From Saccoglossus kowalevskii (taxonomy: Eukaryota > Hemichordata > Enteropneusta > Harrimaniidae), in NCBI RefSeq assembly GCF_000003605.2, contig NW_003119928.1, positions 1 through 55,880 of the forward strand: a stretch of DNA of 55,880 bases, in the 5' to 3' direction. A program made the position numbers and the translations under genes. Below, piece by piece: positions 13,441 to 26,124 of this stretch (the stretch's first letter is position 1; each line of letters opens with the position of its first letter). The notes below the pieces were generated by a model. It had not been told where the DNA came from. It searched no databases and saw only the letters and a program-made list of their open reading frames with translations.

Positions 13441-15063
13441 TTGACATGACCTAGTTGTATGTTGTGGGGCTCAACTCTCACCACTTTAAATGTTGGGTTT
13501 TCGGTTGAACTGATCGAGCAGAACATATTTTTACTTCAGTGTAATTTCAATCTAATTTCCATTTCGATTGAAACAATATGTTTCCGTGTATTTTCCCGAT
13601 CATGTCAACTGTCTTACTGCATCAAGCAGCACCCCACCATAACCCCACACCTCCAAAAATAACTTACTGACCAAACACCGTTCTGTTCATGATCACAGGT
13701 CTTCTACATTAAAACATATTCGCATTATAGCATTACAATAGAAATAATATAAAGTTACGGGTATAAATAATGTATTACGGGTATTCTCTAATTTAACTTT
13801 ACACAAACTCCAAAATCGCCTTCCACCGACATATGAACATTTCAGCTTACAGCAAGTCAGTAGAGTAAACAAGGTGTTAAAATGGATTAAATACTGGCGA
13901 ATTGTTTCATTCAATGTACATTTTTTGGATTCAGCAACCCACAAATACCAAAATTACATGTCAGAACGTAAATAATCCATCGAGTTTTCCTCGTTAAGGT
14001 GTGATGGCTGTTCCCTTTCCCTGGACACCAACAGTAATAGTTGCTGTTGTATTTAACAAATCACTCAGCACTAAAGAGTTTTTATTGGCTTGAAGTATGA
14101 TTTAGATCGTGTTATAATTCAAATTCTCATTGGAAGAGTTATAAACAGAAATGTTCATATATTGGACCATTCAACACATATAATGCAAATTATATTATAC
14201 CAGTATATTGATGGTGTTAATCCAACGATTTGATTGTTCCAAACACAAAATTTGCATATGTAATTAATGGTATATTGGCTATATTAAGCAAAGTGGCCCT
14301 GGAACATGACAAATTATATAACCATAATTCTCCACTGGGGTAAATAAATTAGGGGAGATGATGATGATAGTTTCGAAAGCTGCGGATTTGTCCCGAGTGT
14401 ACACCAACTACTGATGTGTGTTATTTGTTGACCGCGATGTTAATTTCTAACCTTGGGTCTTTCTATGGGTCAATACAGTAATATACGTTATCTCGTATTA
14501 TCATGAAAGTTCAATTTAATTAAGCTGTTTAATCATTTTCTATATTCCCATACTATGTAATACCTATCTGATTGGCCAATGCAAGCAAATTATGGCTGAG
14601 TACTATTATATTACTTTTAACATTTTATTTAATCCCAATATTTCAGGCGTATAAAGTTGACCTGATCAACTTAGACCAAAACGGGGGCAATTGTTTGATT
14701 GACCCTACACCCAAGAAGTAATAATCATGTCCTTCGAGAATTGCAAAATTTCTTTCTGCCTTCGAGGTTTTTCCCTGTCCTCAAAAATGTTCATGGAACA
14801 GTTTTTTTTTATGAACAGCTAAATTGACTGAATCTACTATGTTTACGACTTCATTTTTAAATTCTCCCAACCTTAACTTCCCCGACCACAGAAAGTTGTT
14901 CATCAGAGACATTTTTTACAGATTGTGAAACGGTCACTATTCCAAATTATGTGTTACCAATGCATCTCTGAAAACGCAAATATAGCAATGCATCTAAAAA
15001 TAACTATATTTCGTTATAATGTAAACAAAATGATATTTGATGTTCATAATCTGAAGTCTTGAA

Positions 15064-15335
15064 AATAGGGCTACATAACATACATATGGGATTGCATGTC
15101 ATAAAGATGGGACTACATAACTTAAAATAGGACTACATAGCATAAATCAGGTATGTATAACATAACGATAGGACTACATAACATAAATCTGAAACTGCAT
15201 AACATAAAGATGGAACTACATTAAATAAATACGTGAATGCATAACATAAACATAAAACTACATATTACAAAATTACGAAACTGCTTAAAATAAATATATA
15301 ACTTAAATACGGGACTGCAAAATATAAAAATATGA
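15064..15335. repeat. Degenerate ~28-bp tandem repeat (ACTACATAACATAAA)
   Basis: About ten imperfect copies of a unit like 'GGGACTACATAACATAAATAT' occur in a row. Copies vary between ACTACAT, ACTGCAT and AATGCAT and between GGGA and GAAA. No coding content is seen. Confidence 0.85.
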
Positions 15336-15678
15336 GACAGTTACGGCGTTCCATGGGAAATACTTGACGTACGAATATATTTATGTGTGATTTCATGAAG
15401 GCATATATCCAGAATTTATTTATTTTGCGATCACCCGCGATTTTTGAAAAATATTAGAACAAGCTAATCAAAATACGTCACTATAACGCACATAATAATA
15501 TTATTTTATGCTGCCATGCACGGCAGTTCAACATGGATTTCTATGCTATAAAGCATATCATGCAATTCTTCCACCCCTATATTCTAATATTGTATTGCAT
15601 TATATCTTGTTGTGCATGTAATTTTATTTTCTGTAATGCCCTATCATATGTACATATTTAATACTTACACTCATATTT

Positions 15679-15841
15679 AAAGCGGGAGGGGCGTCAGCTG
15701 CGTACGCGCGGGAATTGAGTCCCAGGCGACGATAACAACACACGCTAAAAACGCAAAGGCTCATGGGTAGACACGTGTTTGTAAACTATTACACGCTATG
15801 GCCATTTGACGCATGCGCAGGTGACGACTCCCCCGCTTTAA
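15679..15841. mobile_element. MITE with TAAAGCGGG terminal inverted repeats
   Basis: The element starts TAAAGCGGGAGGGGCGTC and ends GACGACTCCCCCGCTTTA, an imperfect terminal inverted repeat of about 18 bp. The 163-bp interior is GC-richer than its surroundings and has no reading frame. TTAA-like bases at the left edge leave the target-site duplication unclear (TTAA or TA). A second copy in the opposite orientation lies at about 50469-50590, which supports a mobile family. Confidence 0.85.
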
Positions 15842-17211
15842 TAATTTGTATATAATACTGTTACAAAATTAGACTGGATTACAGAATGCACCCACATGAT
15901 ACGTCGGTAGGTGTGATCCGTTGACATCTGATACCTCAGACCACTAAAGAAACCTTTATGATCTGAGCTGACACTGTATAAATTGTTGCCTGGCCATACG
16001 AGACCAGTGAAAGTGTTAGATTAAACATAGTACTTTTTTAGTTAAATTATTGTTCGTGATCCAGGTGAGTAGATCAAATCAGTCGTTTTGTATCACGTGA
16101 TTTTTTTTTATATAATGCTTTGTACTTGAATACAGAAACAAACTCTCGTATTTGGCTTAGATAAGCACTTTTTCGTGTTCCCGAGACTTGATTATTTTGG
16201 GCCAACTCCCAGAGTGAAAGTGTGTATTCTGTGCCATGTATCCATCATTTCTGCATAAAGTTCTGCAATACCAACCACCTACCGTCAGTCAGTCACGATA
16301 ACCATTTCTGACAATACGATGCACGAAATTACTATAATACACAGTGCTATCGTCGCATGGTAGGTATACTGCATAACGTTATCGTGCATTTTTGCCATCT
16401 GTTGGTCATAGCTCAATTTAAGGTAAGAAATGGATCGATAACATGGACAAGGCAAAATTTGATGCGTTGAAAGAACACGTTGTAATGATTATTCAAGCTT
16501 ATCGTGATGGTGATTTGGGAACAAATTGTATTTGAATGAACTTCTTTTTGTAACATTTCTTTCGTTGTGTTTCATAATAACGTTGTTGTAAAAGGAAATT
16601 AAATGACAATATGTCTGAGTTATGTTATTTTTTATTATAATGTACGTTATAGTAATATGCCAGTTTTTTATTTTTAATAACTTTATACAACGTGTTTTCT
16701 GTATCACTGAAAACGTAATTATGGCGACTTACGCAAATAAATCACATGACAAAAATTTTCAAAAAATAACCTTAAATAACCGTTTTAAATAATTGTACAA
16801 AATTTGTGACATTTAAAACTACAATTCTAGGACGTACCAAGGGAAAATTCATGTATGCTATTTATGAATAACAGTATTATAACGTTATAAAATTACGATA
16901 TAATAATGTTTGAAAAAAGCTATTCGTATGATACTGAAAAGCATAATTTTTACTAATATCTTGTCGACAAGCACAATGCATGTCAACTGTTATGTTTGTC
17001 ATATCAATTATATAATGCTACTATTTGCTCTATTAAAAACACGGATAGTCATAATGTATTATGTATGGCCCATTCAGGATACAGTGCATACTAGGCCCTC
17101 CTCTTCACCATTATGCATTGTGCAATATAAAAAAAACAATAATAAAATATTCAAAAATATTAACTGGCTTTTGGCAATACCAATTATGTAAATTACATAC
17201 AAAAAACATTT

Positions 17212-17304
17212 AAATAAAAAATGGCACAATTCCATTTTTTCACACAAACGACGATTGCAAAGCTGCTGGGAACATGATTTTCGTATATGTGCCATTTTTT
17301 ATTT
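17212..17304. mobile_element. Short palindromic MITE, perfect 17-bp inverted repeats
   Basis: AAATAAAAAATGGCACA at 17212-17228 is repeated as its exact reverse complement at 17288-17304, enclosing 59 bp with no gene. A 93-bp hairpin of this kind is typical of small non-autonomous DNA transposons. No second copy was found in the window. Confidence 0.7.
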
Positions 17305-18764
17305 TCCAGCTTGAATCGGAATTCCTGCAAAGATATTGGCCTTCCCTCCTATAAAGCTTAAATCTGGTCAGTTGATAACAAATTCACAATCTTTCAGTAA
17401 CATGTAATTTAGTAGTTCTTTGCATCTTTTGAATTTGTTTAAATTATGCATAGCTTATAGTTTGCACCAACAAATATAGAATGTCTAAGCAAAAACTTGC
17501 CAGTTGTTATTTCTTTCACAATTGTTAATTGCTCGATGTACAAGGCGAGTTTTTATCGCTCCATAACACCGTACATCTGAACGATGTCACATGACAAATG
17601 GATCAAAACGTTTCATTCCACAATACGTTAATAGTAAAGATGGATATTGTTATCTGCAGGTAGATCTGCCGTTATTTGCGTTCCCTCTAAGCTTTCTGTA
17701 TTCACACAATTGAATATATGTTATGAAACAGATGATGTACAGCTTATTATCTAAAATACCCTAGATTTTCCTGATGAACTGTTCGTTTATGCCATCATCT
17801 GATAACCAATGTTTTTAGTTATTGTTTATGTCATTAAACTGTAAGAAATCTCCTTGGCATTTGCTTTATGCTATACCACTTCACAATTGTTATTATTAGT
17901 TGTCTGGATTCCAAAGGAGTTAGAATTTAATAATTCAACATTGTGATTGCCTGTACAGCCCTTGAGCAATTCGAATGTTTTAAACAATCTGCCATGTGTA
18001 GTTAATCTGAAGTACTGTCAAGCACAATTTTCAAAACATTTTTTTAAACATGTACATGCACGCCCTTTGAAATTGAGAAACTAATATACAAAGGTCATAC
18101 TCCCTGATTGCTGTTGCAATCTGATGATGTTACAATATCCCAAGTTGGGATTTTAGTGTCTGTTTCAAATTTTCGGTAGTTGTATTGTGTTTGGAGTTGG
18201 ACTGATATGGTCATATATTATTTACTGCCAACGATAAGCAACGATAAGCAGCATTCTGGGTCCTCTGCAATATAGAAATCAACACACTAGATAAACCATA
18301 AATCAGGTAATTACAATAGTCTATTCTCAAACTAACAAGGTTGAGACCAACATTTCGGTTAGTTCGCATTGCAGGTGATACTAGCTACCACTCCATTAAA
18401 ACAATCAAACAGTAAACCAGTTTAACGAGGGTCTAAATTACGAGCGATTTTACCAGTTGACACTGGATACAACTCTGAGAAGGGGTGCTCAACATTGCGA
18501 GTGTTGTCACCTTGATGATGAAACTCACTGTTGAACATCAATCAAATAGTATCAACTTTTTCAATTTAAGTAGTTATAAAAGCATTTGCTAATTCTGAAT
18601 GTGTGGTGAATAAATCGAGATATGGCACGTTCGCGTTATGTTCGGTCACCTCTATTGCCGCGAATTAATTCAGCGTAATATTCTTGTTCAATCTTCATCA
18701 TCAAATCGGTGTCAAATTATCCATTTCCGATTATTATGATAAGCAAGGCACATAGTTATATTTT

Positions 18765-19345
18765 ACCGAGGTATATGTACCCTGATTTCTGCAATATTAA
18801 AATATAACCAAATACAAGTACACTGATTCCTGCATTGTTACAATATACCAAAGTGCATGTTCCTCAATTTCTTCATTGTTACAATATGCCAACGTACACG
18901 TAGTCTGCTGTATTGTTGCAATATGACAGGGTACATATACCTAGATTTCTGCATTTTCACAATATACCAAGGTACAGGTACCCTAGAGCATGTACTCTGA
19001 TTGCAGCATTATTACTATATTCCAAGGTACGTGTAAACCGATCTCTGCATGTACCTTGATTTCTGCAGTTTCACAATATTCTTATGTAGCATACTGCATT
19101 GTTGTAATGTACCGCATGATGGCAGTGTTACAATATATCACGTTTTATGCCTCCAGATCTATTGTTACATTATACCAAGATATGTGTGCCCTACTGCACT
19201 GTCACGAAATAACAAGGTACATATACCATGATTGCTGCATTGTTACAATTTACCAAGATACATACCTCCTGATTGGTACATTATCATAACACCCCACTAC
19301 GTTGTTACAATACACCAATATACATATTACCTTGATCACTGAATT
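18765..19345. repeat. Degenerate ~45-bp tandem repeat (TGTTACAATATACCAAGGTACA)
   Basis: Ten or more diverged copies of a unit built from 'CTGCATTGTTACAATATACC' followed by 'AAGGTACATGTACCCTGATTT' fill this stretch. Short open frames across it (18990-19289 and others) follow from the repeat and are not taken as genes. Confidence 0.85.
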
Positions 19346-20655
19346 GTTACCTTGGTAGGGAACAAAATCGCTAATTGCATATTAGCTTGGTCGTTCGTAT
19401 CCAGGTTTTGATTCAATAAACACACTCAAAACGTAAACAACATTGGCTGTTGCACTAATACAAATGATAACAAAATCACACTTCATGTGAATGGAGAACA
19501 AATTGATGTTTAATTTGTTGCAATTTTGTTATCATTTGATTGTTAGTGCAGCGATGCAACACGTTTATTTTCTAGCGTTGTTTATCATATCAGCAACTGG
19601 GTTTTAATGACAAAACAAGACATGGGGCCCGATTAAAAATAAACATTGTACGATTTAAAACACGCCTCTTTTGCATACAATAATAAATATCCCATCTAGG
19701 CACATTGAAATATGATAATGAATTTTTCGAAGTTAGGCAGACTGTGTTGTAACTGTTCGCGTCTATTCGAGATGTGTTGATGTTGATAAAAAACACACAT
19801 CTATTTAAGATATATTCTTGAGCAATTTATTAAGTGTGTATATGTGTGTGTAATTATAATTAATATAATTAACAACATAAAGACACCAGACCGGCGTATA
19901 GTGACTATTTGTAAGTAACATTTGTACGTAATGATGTGTGCCACCACTGGTAGAAAATAGGATATTATTGTCGAATGCGAGGAAAATTGTACTGTACTGC
20001 CCTCTGGCGTCACAAAGTCACATATTGCATATGTTGAAATACCGTTTATTGTTTCCAATTACGTATGCAATAATTACACATTATTGTTTATCTGCCTTCC
20101 ATTATGCTGGAAATGTAATTAAATAATTAAACGCTGATGACTAATTGCCACGTGTAAAAATTATGAAAACAGTTATTAACGAAATACCTTTCTCATTAAT
20201 AATTGCCAAGTCATATGTATAATACATGATTAAGATATAAAATCAGCTTTTCATTGCCTGATTTTACAGATTAAATTCAAGATCACTGGTAGCTGCACCT
20301 TTCTGGCAGCAGTCATGGATAGCGCCTACTAGCATAATAAATGCACACACTAACCCATGTACGCATGCTTAGGTTACTGTGTTTGTTCACAACAGTAGAC
20401 GCCATTTGTGGTGTCTAATATGCGGATCACGATCAGTTCACCTTAATTTCAAATCCCTCTCTGCCATGGTTAACGTACACCTTCCATAGTTAACTAGGCC
20501 ATTAAGGTTTTGCAAGCTTTTACTGTACTGTCAACACGATTTGTCGTGTGAGTGAGCTTGTAAAATTTCAAACCATATCAGTGCATGCGCAGAGTACTGA
20601 CAACTTAGCACTATCATTACGTGCCTGGATATTATCTTACTGAAAACCGCGATCT
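19346..20655. other. Intergenic DNA, no gene supported
   Basis: This stretch is AT-rich with only short unsupported open frames. Inverted words around 19450-19560 (TTGATGTT..., AACAAAATTG) suggest a decayed hairpin element, but no clean ends are visible. Confidence 0.4.
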
Positions 20656-20661
20656 TTTTCT

Positions 20662-20671
20662 GGGAATTTCC
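20662..20671 (+). promoter_or_regulatory. KappaB-like decamer GGGAATTTCC
   Basis: This is an exact match to the Rel/NF-kappaB consensus GGGRNWYYCC. A second site, GGGAAATTCC, lies 96 bp away at 20758-20767. The pair is about 720 bp beyond the stop of the reverse-strand gene 21487-21726, so which gene it would serve is unclear; it may be a remnant of another copy's promoter. Binding is not shown. Confidence 0.5.
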
Positions 20672-20757
20672 ACGTCTCCACCCGTCCATAGACACGCCTA
20701 CATTCAAGGTAAGTCAATTTGTTTTATTAAATTGTAACTGTGCTAAATATATACACG

Positions 20758-20767
20758 GGGAAATTCC
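20758..20767 (+). promoter_or_regulatory. KappaB-like decamer GGGAAATTCC
   Basis: This consensus-matching site lies inside GGGGAAATTCCAC and pairs with the site at 20662. The surrounding bases (AAATTCCACTTTGG) resemble the kappaB sites at 28.3 and 30.9 kb read on the opposite strand. Confidence 0.5.
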
Positions 20768-21486
20768 ACTTTGGTATTGTCGGTAGGAATTTGGAACAAC
20801 TTGTTTCTGTCCCTGAAGTATTTTGCTTGTTGTTTTTTTCAACAAAGTTAACAGTAAACTCCATCAAACGAAGGGCTAAAAGATAGGATTTCGAAATTAT
20901 TGAAATAATGTTGACAGTCCAGATAACAGTGACAAATTAGCCAGCTTTCTAAAACATTGCGATGATCATATTTACAATTAGTTGAAACGAAGTAGGCGCT
21001 ATAATAATGGTACACGCTTGTCATTCCGTATTTAATAAACTATAGTAGGCCGGTCTCATAGAATGTCCAAAACAGATATAGCAGCTGCGAAACCTCGAAT
21101 TCTTCCATTAGAGAAAACTGAAAAACAATCACCTTATATGATCATAAACAAAATATACAATTGTTGCTGTTATTGAGGGGTTATGTTACTGGGGTTATTG
21201 AGGTTTGTGTTTTTTTTATATATTTCTGAAAAAACTGCCAAGCTCATTCACAGTGCCAGGAAGCCATATTGTAGTAATGCATTCTATGCTGAAAAATGTC
21301 GCGGACAGTCGATCTCAGCTTGGTTCTATAATTGAATGGTACAAAGTCATAACAACAGGTCTCCATTTCATTGCGATTAATCTATACGGCCTTTCATGAT
21401 ATACTGCATGAGGTGTATTGATAGTAAAGGTTTTGAGCGACGGTGTTCAGATCTAATACGTGTATATATGATGGAAGACTTGTCAT

Positions 21487-21726
21487 TTATACACAATTGC
21501 ACTCATTGGCGCTTATATTAGAACTTGAATACAAACAATGTTTACCATATCGACATTTACGCATCAGTCGATAGTGCAGTCGACACGTCTGATTTTTGTC
21601 ATGGTCACAGAAGTGATCATAATGACAATAAAACGTCCCATGTGTTAATGGTGTATTGTCTTCTAGCTTTGCTGTACTACGATTTTTCTTCATTTGGCTG
21701 GTAGCAACAGTCCGTGTCGTAATCAA
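21487..21726 (-). CDS. Divergent small Cys-rich protein, cluster type A
   Basis: This is a 79-residue single-exon frame; a second Met at residue 12 is an alternative start. No signal peptide or membrane segment is seen. Seven cysteines lie at residues 34, 40, 48, 58, 64, 76 and 78. The segment YRLMRKCRYG then SSNISANEC aligns with YYLLIRHCACG then PNIDTNEP at the C-terminus of the 29653-29949 protein, so it appears to be a distant member of the neighbouring family. Its upstream flank (21650-21800) is repeated at 23930-24070. The function is unknown; an inducible effector role is only inferred from context. Confidence 0.5.
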   Translation of the reverse strand: MITTRTVATSQMKKNRSTAKLEDNTPLTHGTFYCHYDHFCDHDKNQTCRLHYRLMRKCRYGKHCLYSSSNISANECNCV

Positions 21727-22479
21727 TTTTTACAACATGTAATCTTTCTTATCTTTTTAATTCGTTAGCTGATGCCATCATTTGTGTTACCGTCAAGTGT
21801 TTCTCACTTTGATGTAGATTTCTTGTCGTCCTCGTGCTTTAAATTGAATGTCGAGTTCATCGATATCATTTGAATTATGATAAGATTTAGCGGATCATAA
21901 TTTATCACAAAATTTCGAATGAAAAAAAAAACTGGTTACGGCTAACATCGTTCACTACACTCTACATTCATTGTATCGCGACTGTGAAGGGGTAACTAGT
22001 GTGGATATTCTAACCACGTACATTTCGTTTTCTGGTAGTAGTTGAACTAATAACACAACGTTTAATGAGTGAAACTAAATTAAACACTCAGATTTAGGAT
22101 ATATGTATGAGCGTTTTTCAACAAAACAATCACAATTTAATTGAACTGCAGTCGCATGTGTAGCGAATTCATACGAATTTAGATGAATTCTATTAATACA
22201 CATGTTTCAAGTGTTGCTTTCACATATAGTCATTGATTATAACTTTACTTTTGACAGGCGTCATTTTAATGCTCAAAGTAATCTGTCGAACTGTTGAAAC
22301 GCCTTCGACATATGTTGTATTGCAACGGGTCAATCTAAACCACCACCGGATGTCTTAGTGCTGTTTGTTTGGCGAATATTTCCCTTAACCGTACATTATT
22401 GAATGTTCCGATAAAATGTCCACGCAAGGTAGACAATTTTACAATTCAGTAGCTGGGATTTATGTGGGTATGGCCCAGA

Positions 22480-22585
22480 GGCGACGGTTAGAAATTTTGC
22501 ATGAGGGGCGTAGACTCTCTGAAACGCTATTTCCTGCATTTTGAGGGTCAAATTTTGCGATCGCCCCTTTAAACAAACCCCATGT
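22480..22585 (+). repeat. Dispersed 'GAGGG' repeat, copy 2
   Basis: It contains TCTGAAACGCTATTTCCTGC and GAGGGTCAAATTTTG, matching 39645-39755 closely and 2280-2440 in reverse. It ends near CATGTGCCGCCGCC, as the 39.7-kb copy ends near GGTGCCGCCG. It is non-coding. Confidence 0.65.
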
Positions 22586-23196
22586 GCCGCCGCCACTGTA
22601 TGCTGACCACGTTACAGTGAGTTAGAAATCAGCAAAGCGCCGACGACGTGTTGGTGACAAAAAATGCGGGTTGACGTACTGGTCACATGTGGCGGCGTTC
22701 AGTAGATTATAACGCATCCACGCATCTGTTTGCCAAAATATTCAGGGTATATAGTTTGATTTTACGAATTGTTGTAAGGACTTTTCGATTTGGTGAGAAT
22801 GCATACAATTTATGTTTGCGGCTATACTTGTTGCCCAAAATATACCACTCTCCTGGCGAATGTATATAAACAGAGTGATATGTACCCAATCACACAAAGC
22901 AAAGGCAAAATTGAACGTATTAATCTTTTTTTATTCGTCAAAATCTGATAATGGATATACTAGTACTTAAGTTAAATCAGTAATGAATGTTTTGAAATTG
23001 GTTCAAGTACAGAAGGTAAGATTGGTTGGTTCTTCGGTCGTCGTTTATCGCAGATTGATGTCTCATGGCGTCTTCTTTGTTAATGTCATTCTTTAAATGA
23101 TATAAAGATCATAGCATACTTGCAGACTGGTGTAGGTAGGAGTACATTATCTTCCCACAGATTCATCTCGATTAGATATGTTTAAAAAACGATATT

Positions 23197-23499
23197 TTAA
23201 AATTCGTTATAGTCTATGTTCGAACCCGGTGATTGGAACTGACCACATGCACAATAACGAATAAGTTTATAATAAGTTCTGTAATTGGTTGGACTGTAAC
23301 GCTCAATCTGGTTAAATGTACAGTTCGGGAACCGATGTATTTCCGATTGTCCTGAGTAGTAAGCGTGGTTCTCACAGGCACAGATCAGTTGTAGTTTGTA
23401 TTTCCCATTATCTTGCTCGTTAGTTTTGTATCCACAGCTCACATGGTGGTGTATCTGCACGCCGTCGGGCTGCATATGTATGTCTTGTTCATTCGCCAT
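23197..23499 (-). CDS. Small Cys-rich cluster protein B1 (100 aa)
   Basis: This intact 100-residue frame appears to be one exon, with its ATG at MANEQ. Its six cysteines (22, 40, 42, 60, 83, 85) form the family core: C-x-Y-K, then C-x-C-x-N, a single Cys, and a terminal Y-C-A-C-G. A HHH run precedes the first Cys, and the protein ends SNIDYNEF. No signal peptide or membrane helix is seen, so it is either cytosolic or secreted by another route. The two CxC motifs plus His could bind zinc or form disulfides. Paralogues lie at 26476-26784 and 29653-29949, all on the same strand. I recognise no known family. Confidence 0.72.
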   Translation of the reverse strand: MANEQDIHMQPDGVQIHHHVSCGYKTNEQDNGKYKLQLICACENHAYYSGQSEIHRFPNCTFNQIERYSPTNYRTYYKLIRYCACGQFQSPGSNIDYNEF

Positions 23500-23929
23500 G
23501 TCGTTATGAGATGTTGTTGAATTTCTTACAACGATGTGGTGTTAACAATAGTCGATATGAGTAAGATGTTGGTATTAGGGAAAAAGAGGGTATTTATACA
23601 ATTAGTTTCGCTAAAATAGAAAAGGGGTTTTTTGAGAGTACCATGATGCAAAAATCTGATGTGGTTTTGCATATTCCACGCCATCACGTGAATATTATTA
23701 TCATAATTAGCATTCGCAATCACCAACGCCCCTAATGTTAACTATACTTGGGAGTTTGGCATCTGCGTTCGAGTCAGAATATGAACGATGGTTCCCATAT
23801 AAACACTATTGCTTTAATCGAAAAGTTCCCGTTTCCTATGGCCAAACAAATATTCTCAATGTTCTTTCCGTTTCGCACTAAGATAGGCACTACAGTAACA
23901 CAGCTTTTTTAGTGTAATTAGTTAACTGA

Positions 23930-24070
23930 TGTCATTTTTAGTACATTTCTTTCATTTCGCTGTATCTACTTGTATGGAGCTAGTAACAACGGTCGCCACC
24001 ATAGTATATTACAACACTATGTCGTCACGTCTTCTTTTTTCGTTGTATTTCGTTAGCTGTTGCTATTGTC
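23930..24070 (-). pseudogene. Decayed 5' part of a type A cluster gene
   Basis: The sequence matches the start and upstream flank of the gene at 21487-21726. Shared blocks are a TTTCATTT.GCTG segment, GTA.CAACAGTC, TTACAACA and a TTCGTTAGCTG.TGCTAT segment, in the same order. The corresponding reading frame stops early, so this is probably a truncated duplicate left by cluster expansion. Confidence 0.5.
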
Positions 24071-24243
24071 TTGCTCATAGTTTGTCCGCTGCGATTTAGT
24101 GTATCCTGTCGAACTATTTTTAGCTGTATTTATACGGTTTAGGAAATAGAGGTGTGTTTGCCCAACACGCTGAAATATGACGTTAACCTGCCACCTAGCC
24201 ATTGTGGTGTCCCGGGTAGAAACTAATACGTGTGTATTGCGTG

Positions 24244-24670
24244 TTGTGTTAATATTATCAGGGGTTAAATCTCTCTCTCTCTGGGTTCTCCACACTGTCA
24301 GGGGGGAAACTCGTCTCGTCTCTCTATCTCGTCCCCTTGAGGTACGGGATCGGGAATGTCACTTATACTTTACAGTCAAATAAGACACACACAACGAAAT
24401 ACGTTTCAGCTCTCGTCTTAGTCGATCTTTTGGAGCACTCTATAAGACACAGCGCCCTGGGGAAAAGTCCCCAAGACTATATCGCAAGGCTGACCCAAGA
24501 CTCTCTTAGACTGCGTCAAGGCTCGCCCCAAGTCTCTCCAGGACTCTCGACTGTGTCTGTCGTGGAGTATTCGCCAAGACCAACTCAAACTCTCTTTATT
24601 CATTTTCAAAACTCTAACCAATTACAAAACAGTAAAAAGACTCTAGGGCGTAACCTTCAATCATAAAGCC
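24244..24670. other. GC-richer insert, possible solo LTR or element
   Basis: The base composition changes abruptly to CTCTCT-rich and GC-richer sequence, then returns to AT-rich DNA after about 24665. It contains a run of CTCTCTCT and repeated 'CAAGACTCT/CAAGGCTC' words. On the reverse strand it starts TGATTGAAGG and ends near AATATTAACACA, the TG...CA form of an LTR, with an AATAAAG on that strand near 24595. No target duplication could be confirmed and no element protein is present. Confidence 0.35.
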
Positions 24671-25180
24671 AATCACACTAAGTACTGAATACGTCATATC
24701 TTTTGATTAATCGTTCACTACATTAATAACTACGGATGTCAGAATAGCGACGGTATCTTGTAATTAGTTCCAAACCACTGAGCCAAGTTCCGTCCAAAAC
24801 TTCAAATAGGCCTACACGATGACAGATATAACACAGCAATTCGCTAATAATCAGTTAATTAAGTCGGTCAACAGATACGCAAAAACAAATTCATGACAAT
24901 ATTCACGATATTTTATCAAGTTAACCATTTCAGCTATCACGTTCATTCCTATGTCAAGACATTTCCCACTGAAAAAATGGTTTATGATTCATCATTTTTG
25001 ATAAACTGCAGTTACATCTTTGTTTTTTTTTACATTTACCTGCCAACATATTTACTCTTGGACCCATTTTATTGAATGAATAACATATCTGGTCTCGCTT
25101 GTATTGCAATAATTCATCTAAAATAATATAGTAAGCAATCGCAACATATATCGTATAGACAAAGTAAATCAAGATAGACA
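24671..25180. other. Intergenic DNA in the small-gene cluster
   Basis: AT-rich sequence with no supported gene. Confidence 0.4.
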
Positions 25181-25187
25181 GTTATAA

Positions 25188-25325
25188 AATACACCAGTTG
25201 GAATCCACTTGTCTATTTAATGGACCTGTTTATCACGTGTTTTCCCACGTGCACATTTTTAGCCGTAAAAATGGCCGTTATTTGTGCAAGCTATCAACTA
25301 CTATAATTGAATGCCAACATTGCAT
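25188..25325 (-). promoter_or_regulatory. Decayed copy of the cluster promoter module
   Basis: The plus-strand words ACACCAGTTGGAATCCAC and AATGGCCGTTATTTGTGCAA match AACACGCCAGTTGGAATTTCCCC and AATGGCCGTTCATTGTGCAA near 28590-28690. The kappaB core has mutated to GGAATCCAC here. Two CACGTG E-boxes lie at about 25236-25252. The module is about 1.7 kb upstream of the B1 start (23499). The promoter role is inferred from its repetition ahead of paralogues. Confidence 0.45.
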
Positions 25326-26124
25326 TATATGGCAACTATTTATGTGGTGGCAACAATTGTATTAGTGGACATGGTCGCAGCATTTATTGGTCAACATGAT
25401 CACACTTGTTTATTAAGTGAGTAGCTATATGCTTATAATCGGTAAACAACTGGCGAGGTGATTGGTAGAGTCAAATACATTAGATATATAGGAAATAGTC
25501 TACAAACACAAATGAAAGGAAAATTTAACTAATTTCTATGTCAAGATATGTTCGTAAATGTCGATACAATAAATGATCGATTCGTCAACTATTTAAATAA
25601 GAATTAATCCACATATTTACAACTGTTAAAATTAATATTTTCAGTACAAAAATGATTGCAACTTTTAAATTGGTGCAGGTACTGGAACTAGGAAAAGATA
25701 AGATTTCATTGTTACTGACTATCGCTGTCCCACATTTGGTTGATCACAATGATCTAATAGAGATACCCATTGAAATGATGAATATGTAATAATAAAACTA
25801 CGATTTCCAGTATAAAACATAACAATGTATAAAATTGACGAATCTTTAGTCGGGTCCCGCTTGATTGAGAGTCAGTCGCCGGGCGTATTCTCTTTCAATT
25901 TCCAGTATTGTTTACAAGTCGTTGTATAATTGCGGAGTTGTACATTTCATCAGTGTGAATGTAATTACCACGAGTGGTGTTCGTAAGCATACATTGTGGC
26001 TGGTTAAACGTGGTGAATACATTATTGTAGTTCCATTTGTTGCTATTTTGGACTTGGATTGGTCACTGTATATGTCCACAAGAGGAGATAGGTTTAAATA
26101 TGGTGTATGGTACCGATACTTTAA

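Larger units (their letters stand above)
11912..15060. other. Intergenic DNA downstream of GATM
   Basis: No intact gene is seen. The GATM 3' untranslated region probably occupies the first few hundred bases. A broken capsid-like remnant lies at about 12880-13440 and a dispersed repeat at about 14850-14960. The rest is AT-rich and unremarkable. Confidence 0.55.

Noticed and set aside
18990-19289. 99-residue frame with regularly spaced repeats
   Set aside because: It is a translation of the degenerate tandem repeat.
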